From positions 1 through 11,432 of the forward strand of contig CAMUNT010000023.1 in assembly GCA_947090365.1 (NCBI GenBank): 11,432 bases of DNA, in the 5' to 3' direction. The translations under genes and the position numbers were made by a program. The stretch's first letter is position 1. Every line of letters starts with the position of its first letter. This DNA is from an uncultured Clostridia bacterium. GTDB lineage: Bacteria > Bacillota > Clostridia > Christensenellales > Borkfalkiaceae. This document shows positions 6,645 through 11,432 of the stretch, in pieces. The notes under the pieces are model-generated. The model was not told the DNA's origin, did no database searches, and saw only the letters and a list, made by a program, of their open reading frames with translations.

Positions 6645-7191
6645 TGCAATTCTCCTTTGCCAATCTCGTAAATTTTGTTACAAATTCCGTTTTTGCCTCG
6701 GTATAGGCGTCTCTGTTGTGCTCGTATTTTTTCCAAAGGCTAAGCTTTAATTTTTCATATTCTTTGGCAATATCGGGATGTGCATTCATATAATCCTTAA
6801 AATAGATTTCGTCAATATCGTCTTTTAACCTGATATGCAAATGAAATACTTTTTCTGCAAATCCGTATTCAGTATATCCTTTATTCAAGGATATTCGTCT
6901 ATCATTTGCCGACATAATAATATATCCGCTGTTTTTCAAAATATCGGCAGTATATTTTAATTGACTGCTACTGTCTGCAACAATCAGAATATCAATTATC
7001 GGTTTAGCCCAAATACCGTTTATTGCAGTACTGCCGATATGATAAAATTCCAGATTATAAGGCAATATTTTTTGCAATATTTCCTTTTCCTCGTCGTACC
7101 ACTCCGCCCAACGCGAATCCGGCTCCGTCAAAAAAACAGGAAAAATCTGCCAAAGCTCTTCAAGTGTCATTTCAGAAAGTTTTTTACTCAT
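6637..7191 (-). CDS. GrpB/UPF0157 family nucleotidyltransferase-fold protein
   Basis: A 184-residue protein with the GrpB-family core HIGSTAINGIWAKPIIDILI (51-70). This is a nucleotidyltransferase-like motif: GS (53-54) followed by Asp67 in the metal-binding position. Family members usually have a second acidic residue nearby; here that position reads DIL, so catalytic competence is uncertain. Later features are the LHIRL strand (118-122) and the Asp/His-rich stretch to about residue 160. Members of UPF0157 have no established reaction; the fold is shared with aminoglycoside nucleotidyltransferases and related enzymes. The ATG overlaps the stop of the preceding acetyltransferase (ATGA), with AGGAAG five bases upstream. 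Family call is good; function unknown. Confidence 0.87.
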   Translation of the reverse strand: MSKKLSEMTLEELWQIFPVFLTEPDSRWAEWYDEEKEILQKILPYNLEFYHIGSTAINGIWAKPIIDILIVADSSSQLKYTADILKNSGYIIMSANDRRISLNKGYTEYGFAEKVFHLHIRLKDDIDEIYFKDYMNAHPDIAKEYEKLKLSLWKKYEHNRDAYTEAKTEFVTKFTRLAKENCNG

Positions 7192-7631
7192 CTCAGCTTC
7201 CTTTCCAGATATATCATATCTACAAGCTTAACGCCGTTTTCGATTATCGGGCGATCGTAATTATCGGTGAAGAAATTTTTTACCGTATGTGATTTTACAA
7301 AACCGCATTTTTCATAAAAAGGAACAGTAAGCGGACTGTCGCCTGTACCAACCCGTATTACAGAGTAACGGTCTTTATACCGTTCGCAAACGTAATCTAT
7401 CAGCACTCGCCCGTAACCTCTTCGTTGAAAATCTTTATATACCGCTAAATTTTTGATTTCCAGAAGCCCGTCCGATATTTCGCACACCACAATTCCGCCC
7501 TTTACTCCGTTATCGTCCAGAACAAACATAACGCCGTCGTCGATATAGCGGTCAATCATACTCTCCTGTTCGTCGGCAAGAAGCAACAGCGGTAAAAATT
7601 TCTTTTTGTCGGTAGCTTCGTATATTTTCAT
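7188..7631 (-). CDS. GNAT family N-acetyltransferase (YvbK-like)
   Basis: A 147-residue acetyl-CoA-dependent acetyltransferase. The acetyl-CoA pyrophosphate loop is QRRGYG (69-74), followed by the helix VLIDYVCERY. The C-terminal part has PFYEKCGF (104-111), then a distinctive ending with DNYDRPIIENG (123-133) and LVDMIYL. That ending resembles small-molecule acetyltransferases of the B. subtilis YvbK type; this is from memory of the family, not a search. I chose the ATG at 7631 rather than the in-frame TTG at 7661: the ATG overlaps the previous stop as ATGA, has GGAG 11 bases upstream, and begins directly with the first GNAT strand. The substrate cannot be told from sequence. It is third in the six-gene unit. 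Confidence 0.9.
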   Translation of the reverse strand: MKIYEATDKKKFLPLLLLADEQESMIDRYIDDGVMFVLDDNGVKGGIVVCEISDGLLEIKNLAVYKDFQRRGYGRVLIDYVCERYKDRYSVIRVGTGDSPLTVPFYEKCGFVKSHTVKNFFTDNYDRPIIENGVKLVDMIYLERKLR

Positions 7632-8170
7632 TTCAACACGCACTCCAATTGCAAATCGCAAGGCTCTTTTTCGGCGAGAACGGTATTAATTTCCTGTGCC
7701 GGAACACAGCCGTAGCTTTTATAAGCCTTAACGCTTTCTTCGGCAGAATGCGCCGATATGTATAATTTCTCCGCACCGCGCTCTTTCGCTTCTTTACAAA
7801 TCAGCGAAAAAAGCTTTCTGCCTATTCCCAAACGTCTGTACGGTGCGGAAACATAAAATTCCGCAAGGTCAAGGTATTGTTTTCTACTTCCGAACGGCAT
7901 TCCGTCAAGATACGCAAAGCCTACCGGCCCGTTGCCGTCGAATGCACCGAAGGCCGCTCCTCCGTCAGCAATTCCGTTTCCTATTGTTTTGGCAAGGGAG
8001 CGCAGTTCGCTTAAATTCCAGTCCTCGATATAGTGAACAGGCGTAAGCATATATTTGCCGTTAATCTTTCGCCAGCACCTGAAAACCTCCTGCCGTCTTA
8101 TAAATTTATCAAGCGACGACTCGGTAAAATTTTCTTCATTCAATTTTTTGTATGTTACGTTATATTTCAT
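7628..8170 (-). CDS. GNAT family N-acetyltransferase
   Basis: A 180-residue acetyltransferase. The acetyl-CoA loop is RRLGIG (112-117), preceded by the strand LAEFYVSAPY (102-111), and followed by YISAHSAEESVKAYKSYGC (137-155), the usual GNAT motif B. The N-terminal 60 residues are family-specific; HYIEDWN (47-53) may help shape the substrate site. The start overlaps the HIT gene by 11 bases and has no recognisable Shine-Dalgarno sequence, so it probably depends on translation of the upstream gene. It is not a close copy of the neighbouring acetyltransferase, so recent duplication is unlikely. The substrate is unknown; related enzymes acetylate small amines, amino acids or antibiotics. Confidence 0.9.
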   Translation of the reverse strand: MKYNVTYKKLNEENFTESSLDKFIRRQEVFRCWRKINGKYMLTPVHYIEDWNLSELRSLAKTIGNGIADGGAAFGAFDGNGPVGFAYLDGMPFGSRKQYLDLAEFYVSAPYRRLGIGRKLFSLICKEAKERGAEKLYISAHSAEESVKAYKSYGCVPAQEINTVLAEKEPCDLQLECVLK

Positions 8171-8639
8171 AAGAATTTATCAAAGAATTCAACTCTTTTA
8201 ACAGTACGGTTTTCATATTGTTTAATTCAATTTCATTAGGGCGGTTAAAATCTGCATACATCTTTTCTCTCGGATACCACCAGGCGGGGCCCCTGCCGTT
8301 ATTGCCGTAGCCGTCCAAATCGCCATCACTTCGCGGAAATAAGTGCCAATGCAAATGATTGCCGCCATCACCGTTACCAAGTAATTCGTAATTCATTTTC
8401 CTCGCACCGAACGCATTGCTTACGGCTTCCGCAACGATAGACATTTCTTTTAAAAACAACGCCCGCTCTTTTTCTTCAAGATAAAAAAGCTCGGTTTCGT
8501 GATTTTTATATAAAAAAAGCGTATAACCTTTAAAGTGCTGGTAGTCCCCTATAACCACGTAACCTGTTTTCATTTCTTTTACAAAAAACGGATTAGTTCC
8601 GTTTCGTATAGCTTCAATTCTGTCACAAACAAAACACAT
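8160..8639 (-). CDS. HIT family (histidine triad) nucleotide-binding protein
   Basis: A 159-residue protein with the histidine triad HLHWHL (His95, His97, His99), the catalytic motif of HIT hydrolases and transferases acting on nucleoside phosphoramidates, dinucleoside polyphosphates or related nucleotides. The N-terminal CFVC (Cys2, Cys5) is a metal-binding pair found in many HIT proteins, although the usual partner His residues are not obvious. After the triad, the segment from 104 to about 135 is rich in Gly, Asp and Trp and longer than in plain HINT proteins. It is the first gene of the six-gene unit, with GAGGGG (8648-8653) eight bases before the ATG and a promoter directly upstream. The family is certain; the substrate is not. 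Confidence 0.93.
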   Translation of the reverse strand: MCFVCDRIEAIRNGTNPFFVKEMKTGYVVIGDYQHFKGYTLFLYKNHETELFYLEEKERALFLKEMSIVAEAVSNAFGARKMNYELLGNGDGGNHLHWHLFPRSDGDLDGYGNNGRGPAWWYPREKMYADFNRPNEIELNNMKTVLLKELNSLINSYEI

Positions 8640-8657
8640 ATTACACGCCCCTCGCTT

Positions 8658-8686
8658 ATTATATCAAACTCAAAATATTTTTACAA
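8658..8686 (-). promoter_or_regulatory. Promoter of the HIT/GNAT operon (extended -10)
   Basis: On the minus strand TTGTAA (8681-8686), a 17-base spacer and TATAAT (8658-8663), with TG one base before the -10 box. The expected start near 8651 leaves a leader of about 12 bases that begins within the GAGGGG ribosome site. Confidence 0.75.
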
Positions 8687-8726
8687 GTAAATAATAAATT
8701 TAAAAAAATAACGTAATTCCGTTAAA

Positions 8727-8751
8727 TTAAGAAATTTTTAAAGATTTCTTA
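8727..8751 (+). promoter_or_regulatory. Predicted response-regulator operator upstream of its own gene
   Basis: TTAAG at 8727 and TTAAAG at 8738 form a direct repeat with an 11-base period. The 20-base box 8727-8746 matches 10737-10756, before the ABC-transporter gene, at 15 of 20 positions. Both boxes end exactly 17 bases before a -10 box. The same stretch (8728-8751) is also a 24-base palindrome with a single mismatched pair. Tandem repeats with a one-turn period are typical of OmpR/PhoB regulators; regulation is inferred. Confidence 0.6.
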
Positions 8752-8760
8752 TTTAAAAAA

Positions 8761-8769
8761 TGTTATAAT
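8761..8769 (+). promoter_or_regulatory. Extended -10 promoter of the two-component genes
   Basis: TGTTATAAT contains a perfect TATAAT (8764-8769) with a TG extension, and no -35 match at 17-18 bases; the predicted operator occupies that place instead. The expected start near 8776 falls in the GGAGG ribosome site (8776-8780), which is six bases before the ATG, so the leader is about 11 bases. Confidence 0.7.
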
Positions 8770-8786
8770 AAATTCGGAGGTGCCGT

Positions 8787-9467
8787 ATGAAATATAACTG
8801 CCTTATTATTGACGACGAAAAAGTGCTTGCGGACAGCACAGCGGAATACTTTAATCTTTTTAACGTAAAAACGGTTGCCGTCTACGGTACGGAGGGTTGC
8901 CGTAAATTTTTCAAAGACAATACAGCCGAACTTATATTGCTGGATATAAACCTGGGCGACGGAAGCGGTTTTGACTTATGTAAAGAACTGAGGACAAAAA
9001 CGGACACCCCCATTCTGTTCATTTCCGCAAGGGCAAGCGACGACGACAAGATAGTTGCACTCAATATCGGCGGTGACGACTACGTGCAGAAGCCCTATTC
9101 TCTCGGCGTTTTGCTTGCAAAAGTAAAAGCCGTTTTAAAACGGTACGGACAAGCGGTAAAAGAATGTTATTCGGACGGTTATCTGACCGTTAATTTTGCA
9201 TCGAAGCAAGTTAAAATAAACGGCAACCCGGTAAAACTTACCGCACTCGAATTCAGATTGCTTTCTTATCTGATCGAAAATAATGGCAAAGTTATTTCGA
9301 AACAAGAACTGTTCGAAAAAGTTTGGGAAGATAAATTTACGGGTGACGGAACACTGAACGTGCATATCAGAAGACTGCGTGAAGCTATTGAATGCAATCC
9401 TAACGAACCTAAATACCTTGTAACGGTTTGGGGCGACGGCTACAAATTTGCAGGAGACAACGAATGA
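8787..9467 (+). CDS. OmpR/PhoB family response regulator
   Basis: This is a 226-residue DNA-binding regulator. The receiver domain (about 3-118) has the acidic pair Asp9/Asp10, phospho-acceptor Asp53 (LLLDINLGDGSG), Ser80 and Lys102 in the usual KPY motif. The C-terminal winged-helix domain (about 128-223) contains LTALEFRLLSYLIENNGKVI and the recognition-helix region TLNVHIRRLRE (189-199). Phosphorylation by the kinase encoded next should promote dimerisation and binding to tandem repeats. Candidate sites lie before this gene and before the ABC-transporter gene. It has a strong GGAGG ribosome site, and its stop overlaps the kinase ATG (ATGA). Receiver and effector residues are all intact. 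The stimulus cannot be read from this protein. Confidence 0.96.
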   Translation: MKYNCLIIDDEKVLADSTAEYFNLFNVKTVAVYGTEGCRKFFKDNTAELILLDINLGDGSGFDLCKELRTKTDTPILFISARASDDDKIVALNIGGDDYVQKPYSLGVLLAKVKAVLKRYGQAVKECYSDGYLTVNFASKQVKINGNPVKLTALEFRLLSYLIENNGKVISKQELFEKVWEDKFTGDGTLNVHIRRLREAIECNPNEPKYLVTVWGDGYKFAGDNE

Positions 9468-10729
9468 AAAAATCAGCATTTTTAGTCAGCGTGCTATTCA
9501 TACTTGTAGCCGAAATCATCGCACTTGTCGTCTTTGCCGTTCAAACGCCCGACTTTCCGCAGGATACGGTTGCCGTAAACGAAATTGTGCAGTCGGTAAC
9601 GGAAGATTTCGGGCATTTGCAACAACATAAAAATACTACCGCTCTTGACTATGTTGTTTTAGACGAAAACGGAAAACTTCTGTACAAAACAAAACCGGGA
9701 CTTTCCGAAAGCGTAAATACGGCAATCACGCATAGAGATACAATACTCGATATTACTGTTGACGGTATCCCGGTCGGCAAAGTAATAATTTTTAACGACG
9801 GAGCGCTTTCATTACAAGCACAAAAGCAAACGGCTACAACCGTTTTATCGGTTGCAATAGCTATTCAATGCGTTGTGAGTTTTGCATACGCAGTTTATAT
9901 TTATTTCGCAATAATTACCCCCTTCGGCAAGCTTAAAGGCTTTGCCGAACGGGTTGCAGGCGGAAATCTCGATATTCCGCTTGAAATGGATAGACGAAAC
10001 CTTTTCGGCGCATTTACAGAGAGCTTCGATATTATGCGTTCAGAGCTTAAAAGCGCCCGCATTGCCGAAGCTCAGGCTAACGCCAGCAAAAAAGAACTCG
10101 TTGCAAAACTTTCACACGATATTAAAACGCCGGTTGCAAGTATAAAAGCCGTTTCCGAAGTCGGACTTGCCGTAGCGAACAGCGAAAAGGATAAAGCGAA
10201 CTACACTCAGATAATAGGCAAAGCCGATCAGATAAATACGCTTGTTACAAACCTGTTTACGGCAACGCTCGAAGAACTGCAACAGCTTACCGTTTCACCC
10301 GATCACATCGAAAGCAACAAAATTAAAACGATGCTTGAAAACGCAGACTATTTACAACGCGCTACTATCAGCTCTATACCCGAATGTCTGGTGTATGCCG
10401 ATATTTTACGACTTCAACAAGTGTTCGATAATATCTTCGCGAACTCATATAAGTATGCAAATACGGAAATTACAGTAACATCACTAAAAACCAACAACAG
10501 CCTTGACGTTATTATTGAAGATTACGGAAACGGTGTTTTGCAGGACGAATTACCCGTAATAAAGGAAAAATTCAAACGTGGAAGCAACTCCGTAAACACC
10601 GAAGGCGCCGGACTTGGACTGTATATTTCTGACTACTTTATGAAAGAGATGCAAGGAGAACTGAAAATTGAAAACGGCAAATACGGATTAAAGGCAACCG
10701 TTACCCTTCGTTTAAGCGGTAAAATTTAA
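9464..10729 (+). CDS. Membrane sensor histidine kinase
   Basis: A 421-residue kinase, partner of the preceding regulator. Membrane helix 1 is at about 5-26, the extracytoplasmic sensor at about 27-123, helix 2 at about 124-150, and a HAMP-like linker at 151-203. The HisKA domain carries LSHDIKTP with phospho-acceptor His218. The ATPase domain has the N box DNIFANSYKYA (Asn323, Asn327), DYGNG (353-357) and GAGLGLYIS (381-389). The sensor loop of about 97 residues is far larger than that of BceS-type intramembrane kinases, so it may sense its ligand directly. I chose the ATG at 9464 because it overlaps the regulator stop as ATGA, has AGGAG seven bases upstream, and begins immediately with the first helix; an in-frame TTG at 9428 would add 12 unlikely residues. 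It precedes an ABC transporter gene. Confidence 0.95.
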   Translation: MKKSAFLVSVLFILVAEIIALVVFAVQTPDFPQDTVAVNEIVQSVTEDFGHLQQHKNTTALDYVVLDENGKLLYKTKPGLSESVNTAITHRDTILDITVDGIPVGKVIIFNDGALSLQAQKQTATTVLSVAIAIQCVVSFAYAVYIYFAIITPFGKLKGFAERVAGGNLDIPLEMDRRNLFGAFTESFDIMRSELKSARIAEAQANASKKELVAKLSHDIKTPVASIKAVSEVGLAVANSEKDKANYTQIIGKADQINTLVTNLFTATLEELQQLTVSPDHIESNKIKTMLENADYLQRATISSIPECLVYADILRLQQVFDNIFANSYKYANTEITVTSLKTNNSLDVIIEDYGNGVLQDELPVIKEKFKRGSNSVNTEGAGLGLYISDYFMKEMQGELKIENGKYGLKATVTLRLSGKI

Positions 10730-10772
10730 GAATTATTTAAGATTTCATTAAAGACTGTTAAGAATTGTTAAG
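10726..10772 (+). promoter_or_regulatory. Five-copy TTAAG direct-repeat array, predicted response-regulator operator
   Basis: Five copies of TTAAG or TTAAAG start at 10726, 10737, 10748, 10758 and 10768, a spacing of 11, 11, 10 and 10 bases, about one helical turn each. The copies share the form TTAAGA followed by A/T-rich bases. The array begins inside the last codons of the kinase gene and runs up to the -10 box of the ABC-transporter gene. The middle part matches the box before the regulator gene in sequence and position, so the adjacent OmpR-type regulator is the likely ligand. Confidence 0.65.
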
Positions 10773-10773
10773 A

Positions 10774-10779
10774 TAAAAT
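10774..10779 (+). promoter_or_regulatory. -10 box of the ABC-transporter promoter
   Basis: TAAAAT, five of six to consensus, with no -35 hexamer at 17-18 bases. This suggests an activator-dependent promoter driven by the repeat array. The start is expected near 10786. Read-through from the kinase gene is also possible, as no terminator lies between. Confidence 0.55.
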
Positions 10780-10790
10780 GGACGTGTTAA

Positions 10791-10797
10791 AAGGAGG
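10791..10797 (+). promoter_or_regulatory. Strong ribosome binding site of the ABC-transporter gene
   Basis: AAGGAGG, six bases before the ATG at 10804. It is the best Shine-Dalgarno match in the window and fixes the start codon. Confidence 0.85.
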
Positions 10798-10803
10798 TTT
10801 TAT

Positions 10804-11432
10804 ATGCAACAAAAAATATTACTTAAAACCGAAAATCTGAGCAAAACTTTCTCAAACGGAGGTCAACAGCAACACGTTCTCAAAAATATCGATCTGGGAC
10901 TTTACCGAGGCGATTTTACAGTCATTATGGGCGCTAGCGGTGCAGGTAAATCAACGCTTCTATACGCACTTTCGGGAATGGATACCCCGTCGCTTGGCAA
11001 AATTACTTTCGGTGAAAAGGTTATTTCCGATTTATCGCAGGACGGACTTGCGGTATTCCGCCGCGACCATTGCGGATTCATATTCCAGCAAGTCTATCTG
11101 ATCGACGGAATGAGCGTTTTAGATAACGTGCTTTCCGCAGGACTGCTTATTAACAAAGATAAAAAAGCTATTGTAACAAAGGCAAAAGAATTGTTTACGG
11201 CAGTTGACGTTTCAGAAGAAACGCAAAAGAAATTCCCCACGCAGATTTCGGGCGGCGAGGCGCAAAGAGTCGGAATTGTCCGCGCGCTTATCAATTCGCC
11301 CGAAATCCTGTTCGCCGACGAGCCTACGGGCGCGCTTAATTCCAAAACGGGTCTTGATGTTTTGGATACGCTTACAAAGTTTAACGAGCAAGGTCAAAGC
11401 GTTGTAATGGTTACGCACGATATGCGTTCCGC
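10804..11432 (+). CDS. ABC transporter ATP-binding protein (LolD/MacB-like), cut by window end
   Basis: The first 209 residues of an ATPase that continues past the window; the frame is open from the ATG to the last base. Visible motifs are Walker A GASGAGKST (43-51), Q-loop Gln95 (FIFQQ), signature ISGGEAQRV (148-156), Walker B ILFADEPTG (168-176), the D-loop region ALNSKT and the H-loop His205 (VTHDM). The family usually has about 220-250 residues, so most of it is here. This type normally pairs with an FtsX-like permease for export of peptides, lipids or antibiotics, or for cell-envelope signalling; the permease is expected just downstream. The signature starts ISGGE rather than LSGGQ, a tolerated variation. 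Its own predicted operator and position after the two-component genes suggest that it is their main target. Confidence 0.95.
   Translation, partial: MQQKILLKTENLSKTFSNGGQQQHVLKNIDLGLYRGDFTVIMGASGAGKSTLLYALSGMDTPSLGKITFGEKVISDLSQDGLAVFRRDHCGFIFQQVYLIDGMSVLDNVLSAGLLINKDKKAIVTKAKELFTAVDVSEETQKKFPTQISGGEAQRVGIVRALINSPEILFADEPTGALNSKTGLDVLDTLTKFNEQGQSVVMVTHDMRS

Noticed and set aside
7632..7661. TTG start that would extend the 147-residue acetyltransferase by 10 residues
   Set aside because: The ATG at 7629-7631 overlaps the upstream stop as ATGA and begins at the first GNAT strand; the TTG lacks a convincing ribosome site.
7188..8170. Two adjacent acetyltransferases as a recent tandem duplication
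   Set aside because: Apart from the general GNAT loop they share little sequence, differ in length and in their N- and C-terminal regions.
8690..8760. AT-rich stretch as a replication origin or attachment site
   Set aside because: There are no DnaA-box clusters, integrase gene or tRNA nearby; it is explained by divergent promoters and a predicted operator.
9428..9463. TTG start that would extend the histidine kinase by 12 residues
   Set aside because: The ATG at 9464 has AGGAG at ideal spacing and an ATGA overlap, and the extension would put an Arg-rich segment before the first membrane helix, inside the regulator's C-terminal codons.
9464..10729. BceS-type intramembrane-sensing kinase
   Set aside because: The two membrane helices are separated by about 97 residues, far more than the short loop of that class.

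Overview
The window is a compact, moderately AT-rich stretch of a bacterial chromosome. The -35/-10 promoters, GGAGG-type ribosome sites, a SAM-clan riboswitch ending in an intrinsic terminator before metK, an OmpR-type two-component system next to an ABC transporter, and ABC-F, ComF and PflX-like proteins all suggest a Firmicute of the class Clostridia, possibly an uncultured gut lineage. The phylum is well supported by this combination; anything finer is inference. I see no tRNA, rRNA, insertion sequence, phage gene or CRISPR array.

There are four transcription units. (1) Bases 1-3825, minus strand: a PflX-type radical SAM protein, an ABC-F translation ATPase and a four-helix membrane protein of unknown function, running left towards a hairpin at 1-23. 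(2) Bases 3833-5917, plus strand: a strong promoter, a SAM riboswitch with terminator, metK, and a comF-like gene whose ATG overlaps the metK stop (ATGA). The promoters of units 1 and 2 are back to back. (3) Bases 5882-8686, minus strand: six tightly packed small genes (HIT hydrolase, two GNAT acetyltransferases, a GrpB-type nucleotidyltransferase-fold protein, a PNPOx-like flavin protein, a two-helix membrane protein). It converges on unit 2 and shares a bidirectional terminator whose four-base loop contains the stop codons of both genes. (4) Bases 8727-11432, plus strand: an OmpR-family response regulator, its histidine kinase (ATGA overlap) and an ABC-transporter ATPase cut off by the window edge.

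The regulation is the most informative part. The metK leader has a complete SAM-I/SAM-IV-like aptamer with two pseudoknots and a visible antiterminator, so both metK and comF should be switched off by S-adenosylmethionine. The response-regulator promoter and the ABC-transporter promoter carry the same TTAAG-type direct repeats at the same distance from their -10 boxes, which suggests that the regulator controls both itself and the transporter. Two genes in unit 1 lack a Shine-Dalgarno sequence and have TATAAT exactly six bases before their ATG, so their mRNAs are predicted to be leaderless. No single wholly new system is evident; the candidates for follow-up are the six-gene enzyme operon, the operator array, the leaderless starts and the unknown membrane protein.
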